DNA of 64,000 nt from Vitellaria paradoxa (taxonomy: Eukaryota; Streptophyta; Magnoliopsida; Ericales; Sapotaceae). Positions 11,101 through 23,100 of the stretch are shown here, piece after piece. The position numbers and the translations under genes were made by a program. Location: positions 24,702,147 through 24,766,146 of the forward strand of contig CM034243.1 of assembly GCA_019916065.1 (NCBI GenBank). Reading direction: 5' to 3'. Positions within the stretch are counted from its first letter, which is position 1. The number at the start of each line of letters is the position of its first letter. Under the pieces are notes generated by a model, which did no database searches, was not told the origin of the DNA, and saw nothing but the letters and a program-made list of their open reading frames with translations.

Positions 11101-14100
11101 AAATGCCGATCAATACAAAAACAACTCCAACCTATGCTATCATATCCTCAACAGAGGAAACAAAAGAATATAAATTCAACTCCATAACACCACCAACCAA
11201 CTATACAAAATTGACAAAAAGATAACTCTTCATTTTGTATAAAGGGAACTCTACTCCTTGAAATGTTCTTCTACTTCGTTCCTTCCAAATAAGTCGGGTT
11301 AGACAGAAAGGTACAACCCTCTGTGCCGCCTCCTTTTGTGCTCATATCCTGTACCCCTAACAATACTCAATCGTCCTCTACAAATCCTTTGAAAAAATAC
11401 ACTGAACTCCAAATCCTTGCAGAAGGGTATTTCAATGAGTCCATGGTCAGTGGAAAGGTTATCTTGGAGATTATTGCCTTAAGTAGTTTAATTTGCTATA
11501 ACCTTTCCTTGTTAGGTTTAACATATATTAGAGTTTGATTAAATGTTGTTAAAATCCCGATTTAAATCTTAAAATCTTACGATTTTACGATATTATAGTA
11601 GGAAAACTTGTTCAGTTTTATGTAAAATCTTAACAGGGACAAGATAGGTAAAATCTCGATTTTATAGGCGATTTTACCGATTTTAAAAATTAAGTATTTT
11701 TGTGTAATTTTGTCAAATGAAATAGACTTTTATGATTTTTTTCAAATAATATGCCACAACTATTTCACTTATTACCTTTTTTTTTTTTTAGTTTTTTTAA
11801 TTCTATAATACTATTATTTACTATACTATACTAGTTGAAAACCATGTGCGTTGTTACACCAAATTGACTATCATAAATTAAATTTAATAACTAGGATAGA
11901 AACCAAGAGACTTATGATAAAATATTACAAATAGATTTCAACTCAAACAAAAAATTAGGATAAAACAAAGTCAGTATTTTAATATCAACTATATAGATTA
12001 CACCAATCATTTTAATAGTCTCAATTGTGTAGTTGGGTAATCATTTTAATAGTCTCAACTGTGTATTTGGGTAAAGGAATTATAGAACTAGATATAAAAT
12101 CTTTTGTAAACTTTGTTAAGAATTCATTTTGTTAATATGAGTAAGTTTTTGGGTATGGCATTTTTCTTGACACATGTATTTTCTCTCTTCTCCTATTAAT
12201 AAAATTATCAACTCATCAAAAAAAATGAAACCTTTAAATAAAAAATTGTAGCATAATAGATTATATTTTTGTTTTATGGGCATTTGGTAAAATCTTACGA
12301 TTTTACGATTCGATTTTACGACTCGATTTTTAGACCCTCAAACGATTTTAAGTAAAATCTCGATTTTAACAACCTTGGGTTGATTCCTATTGGTGCAAGC
12401 TATTCCAACAACTAGCTGAGGAATTTATTTTTTTTTTTTTTGTAAAAATATTTTGAATAATTGTAGAATGAATTATCCAGTGCATTTTTTAAAAACCCAT
12501 ATGCCCATATGCTATTTATTGCCCTTTTACATACCATTCTTTTATATGCTGTTATCCCTTATGTGCTCTGTGCTCACTTCTGAGTCTTAACCTTTGGACC
12601 AAGCTACATCATTTTTTTCTCTTCTGTTTCTGAAGTTGCATGAAGATATTTGGAGTCTTTGATTTCGAAATCAGATAAGAATATTTTGTATTCTTCTTAA
12701 TCCAGGTTTTCCTGAACATGCTAGTGAAGGTTATATTTCTTGATTTGCCATTATGGCATCGCATTCTTGTTCTGGAAGTGTTGCGGGTAAATACGTCATC
12801 CATGGAGGAAAGAGATTCTTTTCTTGTAACACAATGCACGTGCACAGACATATCATTCATTTATTATAGGTTACAATCTGTAAGATCTGTATCTAATATT
12901 TATGAGCTTTCAAGTTGACAGGGTTTTTGTGTGGAGGCACGGACTTTGCGAATTCTTTTCCAAAACTTTGACATGTAAGCTGAGCTTTGGTTCTGCTCTT
13001 GTTTTGTTCAAGTACTTGAAGAGAGAATTAAAAATTGGTTCATAATTCTCACAAGGCGGTGACTTTGTTTTCCAATTATCTTACATTTGTATGTAGAATT
13101 AAAAAATCGACATATTGAGGATTGACATGAGTGTCTCGCCATTGTGCTATGCACTTATGCTTTTTATCTTCTTAACCGCTTCCACCCCAGACACTACCTT
13201 GCTGTTGTAAGATGTTATTGTTTCTACAGAAATTGATTCGGAAAATTTTGCGTTTCAGACCAAAGATGAACTGGAATTCTCTTTTTGCATTATAAGTTTT
13301 GAAGAAACATTTCCTTATGGAAAAGTAATATTGGTTAAAGTGAACCAATATGACGTGATCAGATTCTCTTGAGTGCTTGTTGGGGGGGGGGGGGGAAGGA
13401 AAAAAAAAAAAGAAAGAGAGTTGACTTTTTTTCTCATTTTCCTTTTGGAAGTACATAGAGGGGAAGACGTGTCCAATTCTACGCTACATTTTTTTTTTTG
13501 TTTACAGCGACATTGTTTTAAGCTATTCCTTTTATCTGCCTTGTAGGAATCCCGAGAACACAAATGTTGTGGAGGGAATGGTGAAAGCTCTTGCGCGGGT
13601 TGTTTCAAGTGTGCAGGTTAGATATATACTCCTTAATTACCTATGAATCTCATGTCGTGAAATCATCTATCACGACAAAATAAATGATTTGACTTTCTTA
13701 AGAAATGTTGATTTGATTGTGTATGTTCATAAATGTTCTTGATTCCTTTCCACAAATTGATCCATATGCTTCATTCACTGGGATTAAAGGTCCACTTCCC
13801 TACTCTAGACCATATTTAGCTACTATGATCTTCTGCCATAAATTCTCTGGCTTCTTGTCAAATCTCCATAACCATTTCCCCTTCAGAGCCACATTGAATT
13901 TTTTTAATTCTCGAATGCCCATGCCACCTTCTTGATTAGCCTCTGCGGAACAAAGACATGAAGTATGTTGAGGGACTCAATAAAGTGGTTTTAATCAGTG
14001 TCTAAGGAGGACAAACACTACTAAGAAGGTGTCGTATCGGATACCTACACTTATCGGACGCTTGAGAGAAAGACATGTTCATAACTTATACGTATATGAA

Positions 14101-17100
14101 ACATATTGTAATTGCAATTCCTTATCATTTTATTTTTATTTTTTATTTTAGGAATTAGGAATTTCAAGATCTAAAAATTCGAATTTGTTTGTAAATACAG
14201 TCGTTTAGAATAGATATGAATAATGATAAATGCATTTATGGTAACAAATGAATAAGTAGTAGTTTTTTTCAAATATTTAGATAAAATTATATATTTATTC
14301 ATTCATGTGTCCCTATCATGTTGTGTCTTGATAATTTTAAAAATTGATGTGTCAACGTATTCGTGTCGTGTCGTATTGTGCTCATATTGCGTGTTTGTAT
14401 CCGTGCTTTTTAGATCAGTGTCAACCTTGTCCCTTTAGATAGGTATTTATGTTTCCATCCCACTGGCCGGTTGTAAAAGCTCTCGATCACAGCATTCCAT
14501 AATTGTTTTGCCTTGAAAGTTGCTCCAAGCAGTAACCAGAGATAGGAATTTGGAAGAGAGCCCACTTAGCATCCCATCACAATCACTAGCTCCTCCAATC
14601 CCTTAACTTAACCAATTGGGAGAATTTCAGACTTAGCCAAATTAATCTTCAAACCTCTAACCATAGCAAAACACATCTAAGATGGCCCAAATGTAACAAA
14701 TTGGTCCTGCAAAACACTCAAATGTAACAAATCGGTACTGCCACCGACCTTGAAGCCTTCAAATAAGCTGGACTCCTCTGCCTTTCTTAACATTTTGCTA
14801 AGCATTTCCATTATCATCACAATAAATGAATACAGGATAAGGGATCTCCTTGACAAAGCCTCTGGTAGAAGGGAAGAATCCCTTTCGGAGAGCCATCAAT
14901 CAAAATTAAAGCTTAGCTATTGATATACACCAATAAATCTAGCTTTCCATTTTCCCCTAAAAACCTTTCTTACCAGCACCTTCATTACACATCTCAAATT
15001 TATATGGTCATAAGCCTTCTTAATGTTTAGTAAGGATCAAAATTTCATTTCATTGGTGTGTTTCGATTAGCTTGGAAAATGTTTTGAAATTGGCATGAAA
15101 ATTGTTAAAATTTATAGAAATGTTTAAAAATATAAGTTAAAATTTATCCAAATGTACAGAAGCAATTAGTTACTTTTTATCTTAGTTTATTATGCTTTAT
15201 TTTTGGTTTGTTTTATTGTATTTTGATGTAAAAATTAGAATTATTTTTCCAATTGTGTTTCATTTCATTCTCTTAGGAAATGGAAAAGAAAATATTCAAA
15301 GAAATGTTATTTTGTTCCTTGTTTTTGAGATCTGGAAGCTAACTAAATCATTGATTGTGCACAATATTTAGGCAAACATAAAGTTGAATATTTTACCACT
15401 ATAGTTTTGGTTAATCTACTACGTTCTTAAAGCTATTAGGGGTATCTGTTACAGTAGTAGCACAGCATATCACTGTTATTTAACAAAGCATAATATATTT
15501 GTCATGATATTTGCCTTCATATCATGTGACACTGAAGTGTATGAGTTGTCGCATATTAGTTCTTTGCGTAAAAGGTCTTTTTGATTTTTTTTCTTTGGAT
15601 GTCGTTTCACTGTCTTAATTATGCTTTGGGCTCAGTTAATATATATCTATATTTTATATATTTATCGCCAGTTCTTACTAACTTGTATGTTTATAGTCCT
15701 TGCAATTTGGTGTCAACATGTTTTTTTATTTTCTCATCAAATACAATGGAACAGATTCCACGACAAAATAAGTAGTTTACAGAATTAAAAAAAAAAAAAG
15801 GGTTGGCGGCTAGAAGTTGCATTCCTATTTGATCAAATAGATATTATTCTGATATTATCACAACAGGCTTCAATTACCTCATCGTGTATAACTCTATCTC
15901 CCTCACATAACATACAAATTCCCACATGATTGTTATTTTTGACTGCATATTTCTTACATGTTAAACAAAAATGATTTTCGTGGTCTATCTCATTGAAATC
16001 TTTTAATATTATTGATTGTCTTTTTTTGTATGCCCCTCGGTAATTCCTTGGTTCTTTTCTTCCTGCGGAAAAATTAAGGAAAATATCTGGAAGAATTCAC
16101 TGGCTTCAATTAGTGAAATGGATTAAATTTCAGGTTCAGGATACAAGTGAAGAAAGCCTTGCAGCTGTTGCTGGAATGTTTAGTAGTAAAGCTAAAGGTA
16201 TTCATATATTTTAGTTATCTATTTGTACACCGAAGTACACTCTCTTATGTCTTTTTCTAAGCTGCCTAGTTATTTGACAGGTCATAAATGATGGAAACCA
16301 TCATGTTGGAAATTTGTTTACGGCAGTTCACATTACATATAGTGCTTTTTGTTTTTTTCTCTCAATTTTCACCTGGATATGAGATGTTAGTGTTTGCCAT
16401 GTTGTGCTGAAACAATAATTCTAATTAGTTTAAACTTTGAAGCATGGAGTCCTGAAATGTAATCATTGCAAAAAAATGGTGGTGGTTAGCTAAGAAGCAC
16501 GGATACGGACGCACAAAATGGGTATGGCACAACTACACTTACATGTCAATTTTTAAAAGTATCATTACACAACACAATAGGGACACACTAATTAATAAAT
16601 ATATAATTTTATTTATGTATATGAAAAGCCTACTACTTATTCATTTTTGTACCATAAATTCATTTTATCTTTTATTTGTATCTATTTTAGAAGATTATAT
16701 TTACAAACAAATTAGAAATTTTAGATCTTAAAGTTCCTAAAAAGAAAAACAAATTAATAAATGATTAGGAATTAATAAATGCAATTAATATAATTTTATC
16801 TTATTATTTGATTGCAAGTTTCTTTTACAAAATTACAATATGTTTTCATGTATGTATACGTTATGAATGTTTTTCTCTCAAGTGTCCGACGAATGTAGGT
16901 ATCCGATGCAATACAACACTGGTATATTACTATCTTAGAAGTGTCCGTACATCTTAGGCTTTCAGCTAAAGTGGCAGGTCAGGCTGTCTTATATTGCTGA
17001 ATATCTAAATGATGTAAATTGTATACCTATCCCAGGGCATTGGCCAAAACTAGTCTTTCAATCATGCTTATATTCATTTTTTGTTGTTATCATGTGCAAA

Positions 17101-20100
17101 TGGGGTTCAGATTTCAATGTTATCAGTCAACTGACTCCATCTCTTGCATTTGAATTTCGATACAAACTCAAGTGATTATGATGTTTATTGACTTCCTTGT
17201 CTTTTTCAAGCTCTGAGTATGTTTATTTGTCATGATGACATCTTCCTCCTGTTGATTTTCATGGAGTCTCAGAAGCAAAAACAAGTTTTCATCTAGATGA
17301 CATCTTCAAATTCTCAATAAAAATGTTGCCTACTGCGTCATTTTGTAGTGAAAATCTGGTAAAGTTCTGAGTTAACTTTGACAAGTTTGTAGGTTTTACT
17401 CTGATAGAGTTTCAAATTGATTGAATTTTGAGAAAGTTTTGACAACAGGGGCAATCTCCTTGCTTAGGGGATAGACATGAGGGTTTACCATGTATCATAA
17501 TAAAAGAATGTGATGCCACGAACATCCTTAGGATGCAATGAGTAGGCTTTATTCGTATGAGAGATGACAATAGTAAACTCCTCTAGGGGTTTATTGGTTG
17601 ACATGTTGGGTATGAGTTTTTTGGAACATGTGCCAAAGAATGGAATGGTATCACATATTTGCAAAACGATGCATGACCAATGGAAGTTTTGAGTTTTTGA
17701 GAACTCTTGCAAAATGTGGAGCAGTATGATGACAATATATGGATGGTATAACAGGATAGAAAATAACGGGGGCCTGGTTCCTTCCTTATTTTGGTAATCT
17801 CGTGCGGTATCCCGATAATGCAAAAGTCATTCCGCAAAATGGTGGCATGGAATTCCGCATGTGCTCGTACCTATGTGATGGGTGTGTATGATGAGTACAT
17901 ATGGACTGGGTCCATTCATGACTAATTTGGAGTTGCCACATGATATCTTAAAATGGGCACGACTAGAAACTTCAAAACATAATTTTATGTGACAAATTAA
18001 GATTTTATGAATTTTATGCAAACAGTGTATATGTATTATATATTTTTAGGGACTCCTTAGTAATCGTATGTAATAAAAAATTCTAGGCTGGGGGTTTGGT
18101 TATGGATTTCTCTCTTTGTAATCTAATCTCACTGCCTCATCTATTGTTTATGCAAGTCATCGTAGTAATGTATGATGAGCTAAATGATGATGCCAAGTTA
18201 ATATTAAAAAAGAATGATAACATGAATGATCAGGATTGTGCCCTAGCCATAGTAGGTTACTTATGCATCTCTATATAAAATCACCCCAGTTGTAATTCAT
18301 GCATTGTAGCACTAATGTGGTTTATGTGCTAGTGATTCATGAGGGGTTTCTGCTGTAGCGATGATGATGTAATATATGCAAATCAAATGCTAAATGCAAG
18401 CTAAAGGTTAAATGAAAATTAAAGATGGAGCGTAGGTTACAAGTTAGATGCAAATTAAAGACTAAATGTGGTGAATGTTATGCGAATTGAGAAGCAATGT
18501 TTTTTGCCTATGTGGCATTAGTGATCCAACTTAGATATTGTACCCAAGTTTAGTGTAGGTTAAAAGTTAAATGCAAATTAAAGACTAAATGTGATGAATG
18601 TTATGCAAATGGAGATGCAATATTTTTTTGCCTATGTGGGGTTGTACCCAAGTTGCCCATACATCCCAAGTAGGAATTAGGTCGACCTAGTTTGAATTTA
18701 AAGGTTTGAACTAAATGATGATGCCATCCTAGGCAAGATGCAAAGGTGATGAGGGAGATAAGGTAATGCTTCTGGAGAGTTGTATATAAGACAAACTAGC
18801 TCTTCCAGACCTTGCTAAGAGGTGGAATGCTTTTTTGAGGATAGATTAGGTCTATTGGGCCTTGCCAAGGGGTGAAGGGATTAGCTTTGCTAGGCCTCGC
18901 CAAGGGCAGAATGCAACTGTGAGGTAAATAAAATAGGATCTTATGCCATCTCTAGTTTGGATCATATACAACCATAGCAATGATGCAAATAGAGACTATG
19001 TTTACTCTCATGCAAGGTTAGATAATGTTCAGCCTTACCTATTGGGGCATGGTCCCTAGGCCAAGGTGGTCGTGCAGGATGTGGAGTCTAGGTGATATGA
19101 TCATGATGTATGAATGGTTTTGATTTTAGCATATGCATGAGTCTATGATCATGTATAGGATGCCAAATGATGACAAGTATAAGCATGATGATAGTTCATT
19201 TTTACGCGGACAAAGCCTGAGGTTAGAGACTTTGACAATTTTTAGGGCACTAAGGAGGGAAAAGTATAAGCGTAATGATCAAGGTTGTTAAAATTAAGAT
19301 TCTACTTAAAATCGGTGGAAGGTCCAAAAAATCAAATCGTAAAATTAAATCGCAAAATTGCAAGATTTTACCCAATGCAGATAACGTGAAAATGTAGTTA
19401 TTATGCTGCGATTCTTCATTTAGAGATTCCATTTTTTTTAACAAGTAAAGAATTTTATTAATAAGAGAACAGAGCAAAGATATGCAGTAAGATAATGCCA
19501 TACTCAAAATTTACTCATATCAACAAAACAAATTCTCAACAAAGTTCACAAAAAAAATTCTATATTTGGTTCTATACTCTTTTACCAAACTACACTGTTG
19601 AGACTTTGAAAGTGTTTGGTGTGATATAGACAATTAATATTAAAATAATGACTTCATTTTATCTTAATTTTTTGTGGGAGTTGAAATGTATTTGTAATAT
19701 TTTATTGTAGGTCTTTTGGTTTCTATCTTAGCTACTGCATTTAATTTATGGTAGTCATTTTGGTGGAACAATGCACGTGATCATTAACTAGTATAGCATA
19801 GAAAATAATAGTGTTATAGAATCAAAAAATCTTCAAAAATAAAGAGCAACCAATGAAATACTTGTGGCATATCACTTCTATAAAAAAAAAAAAAAAAAGA
19901 AAAAGAAAAAAATACATAAAAATCTATTGTATTTGACAAAATTGCACAAAAATTACTTAATTTTTAAGATCAGTAAAATCTCCTCTAAGATCGAGATTTT
20001 ACGTTCCAAAATCGAAATTTTACCTATTTATCTCTATTAAGATTTCACATAAAATCAAGCAAGTTTTAACACAACATTGTAAAATCGTAAGATTTTAAGA

Positions 20101-23100
20101 TTTAAATTGAGATTTTAACTACATTGGCGATGATAGTTCATTTTTATGTGGAAAAGGGCTAAGGTTAAAGACTTTAATAGTTTTTAGGGTATTACATTAA
20201 GAACGATAGTAATTGTGACATTCTGAGTACATGGCAAGGTGCCATCTATTCTAGGGCTCACGCCATACGTGACTTATGCCAAGCAATTCGATGAAGTCTA
20301 AAGCTAGTGGTTCATACCTTTTGGTTACCACATGACGGATAGGAGCTGCCATATCTCATAAGGTCCTTATTCACTAATGAACTTTGAATGAGGGCTTAAA
20401 TCATTTGTGAGTTTGCTGTTTGAATGATGGAATTTAAGATGAATGACAATCAGTTAGTGTGAAATGCATTACGATGTGAAAGCATTAATATCATTGCAAG
20501 ATATTAAATTAGTTGATGTTTGTTTGGGAGGGGCAAAATTGGGTATCTACGTGATCTAATGCATATTTAAAAATATGATTTAAAGGTTCACATTTATTCT
20601 CTAATGAACCATCTTATGCCCTTGCAATGTTGTGTACTTGTACACCATGAAACTTTACACCTTGGAAGACCTGGAAAGTAGAAATAAGTGTACAAAGTTA
20701 ACTGGAGAGCTGGGATGTGTTTCTCTGATTGTTCCATATCGATTGAATGCTAGAATGTTGCACTCTTGCTTTTATATATAAAGGCACCCTGGATTGTGTT
20801 CATCACTCCTAAGCGACTTGGGCTAGTGTGTTGTAGGCTTGTAGCCCATTGATATATGTCATTGGGTGTAGGCTAAAGTTTATTGTAGGAGTTTGGCCCA
20901 GAACATTCCTTGGGGTATTTTAGTCCATGTTGTTTAATTTAAATATTAAAACTCATGGTTTGTAACATAACTGTACTGTATTTTTTGGGTTGGTTTGGGC
21001 TAGCTCTAATTCTTTATTGGTTTAGTACTTGGTTTGATGTCAAACCGAACCAAACCAAACCAAACTAAACTAAACCAATCCATGTACAATTGAAAGTAGT
21101 GTTGTTTTTCTCTGCATTTGTTTTTTCTTAGGTAGATTTCCTTTTAGATTCTTTCATGTCGTTATTGGGAGATATTATTCCTCCATAGGAAAATTCTGTT
21201 TTTTGAATCTTTTGTTTACTTTTTTGTTAATGATGTGCCCCCTTAAGCACCTTATAATATTTTTTTTTTGGGGGGGGGGGGGGGGAAGTGACCCTGGCAG
21301 TTCCTCTGGACTCCAAAGATAATTCAAACCTTATTTTTTCTTTCTATGTTGATGGTCTCAGAATGATCTTTTCTTGTATTTGAGGATGTAGACAAGTGAA
21401 AAATTTGTTCAACTTCCATGTGCGTGTGAATGCAAATATTTAGATTCATGTTGCATTCTTAAGATATGTGTTGTCACTAGTCTGTTTAGCAAATTTTGGT
21501 GGCTACACAACCTGACTGTTTTGTACTTTTGGCAGGGATTGAATGGAGCCTAGAGAATGATGCATCCAATGCTGCTGTTTTAGTTGCAAGTGAAGCCCAT
21601 GCAATAACATTGGCCATTGAGGGTTTGCTCGGTGTTGTATTTACAGTGGCTACTTTGACAGATGAGGCAGTTGATGTTGGTGAGGTAATTCTGTATCCGT
21701 GAGTATATAGTAGGACAGAACTAACACAAATATTATTCACGTGTCTGAACTATATACATCTGCAAACATATATTTTTTGTTGATATTTCTTCCCACCATG
21801 AGGTGACATGTATATGTTTAGGTTAACTCTTATCCTCAAATGTTTGTTTTGGCACCATCAGCTTGAATCCCCTAGATGTGAATCTGATCCACCAGTAAAA
21901 TGTACCGGGAGAACTGCGGTCCTCTGCATGTCTATGGTTGATTCTATGTGGTTGACCATACTTGATGCATTGTCCCTAATTCTAACCAAGTATGGTGTTT
22001 TTTAATTCTGATGTTTTTTAATTAGGAAATTCCAGTTAAACTATCTAACCTATTAATTTTGAAGGTCACAAGGAGAGGCTATTGTGTTGGAGATATTGAA
22101 GGGATATCAGGCATTTACCCAGGTAATCTTAATTTTGAGTTATGACACAAATATGCATGCCTACCAATTTAAATTTCTTTTAATATTGTTTTTCCTTTCT
22201 TTATTCCATAAAGTCTAGTAATTGTCCTCTTTAAAGCCATGGTTCTTTGTAGGTAGCATTTTTTACCTTGCACCCTTGAGCTTGTTATCCCTTTCGAAAG
22301 AGCTGCTTTCGTATTTAACCTCTGCAATGGATGACACTTCGTGAATTTGTGTGATTATGACACAGGCATGTGGGGTTCTTCGTGCTGTAGAACCATTGAA
22401 CTCGTTTTTAGCTTCCCTGTGCAAGTTTACAATCAACATTCCATCTGAACCTGAGAAGAGGAGGTATGTTTGTTGAAAAGCTCCTAAACATAAAAATTTT
22501 TTATTAACTGCTCCTGTCTATTTTGTCTTGAAAACTACAATGTAGACAGATTTTGGCAAATGCTATTGTGAAACTTCTAGTAAGGCATGCCTGTATGATG
22601 AATGACAGTTTGGGGTTCTTTCTTTGTAGTTCCTTTGTCCTGTTCCATATTTTTGGAATTCTAGATGCTTGTGGTGCTTTGTGTACTATACAGTTGATTC
22701 ATTAACTAGTACGTATCACCCATCCTATTAGTTTGCATTTAGGCATAGTTGCATGGCATTTGGATATGGAACCGCTATAACTCTTGGACGGATCATGGAT
22801 GGTTGAGTTTGTTTGTTTATTTGAAATGTTAACTACGTATATTTTTCTCTGAATTTGTTCCATTTGTTCAAAATCTTTCAAAAATAAATTAGAGAATTTT
22901 ATCACAGTTTTGATATATTCTGAACTAAAAGCATAGTTACATTAATTCTTTTCCCATTACCTTCCTAGACAAAGTCAGATACAGAGACAACCATGCATGT
23001 GAAATGAGTAATATACCTTAATTGGTGGCTACAAAAGGATTTAGTGAGGTCTTCTGGCTTTGACTTCTTAAATAAACGGTTATTCCGTCATATCAGCAAA

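Larger units (their letters stand above)
17440..20560. repeat. Unclassified long noncoding retroelement-like region (excluding MITE C)
   Basis: A block of intron 6 with LTR-like style: it starts near GGGGCAATCTCC and ends GAGGGGCAAAATTGGGTATC, a motif common at ends of large plant gypsy LTRs. It holds internal duplications (18431-18665) and short returning phrases such as TGCAAATTAAAGACTAAATG and CTAGGCCTCGCCAAGGGC. No gag or pol was found on either strand. A ~70-bp block at 19187 recurs at 20129, on both sides of the MITE. I could not assign a family or ends with certainty. Confidence 0.4.

Noticed and set aside
21486..21740. Minus-strand frame of 84 codons
   Set aside because: It is the antisense shadow of MON2 exon 7.
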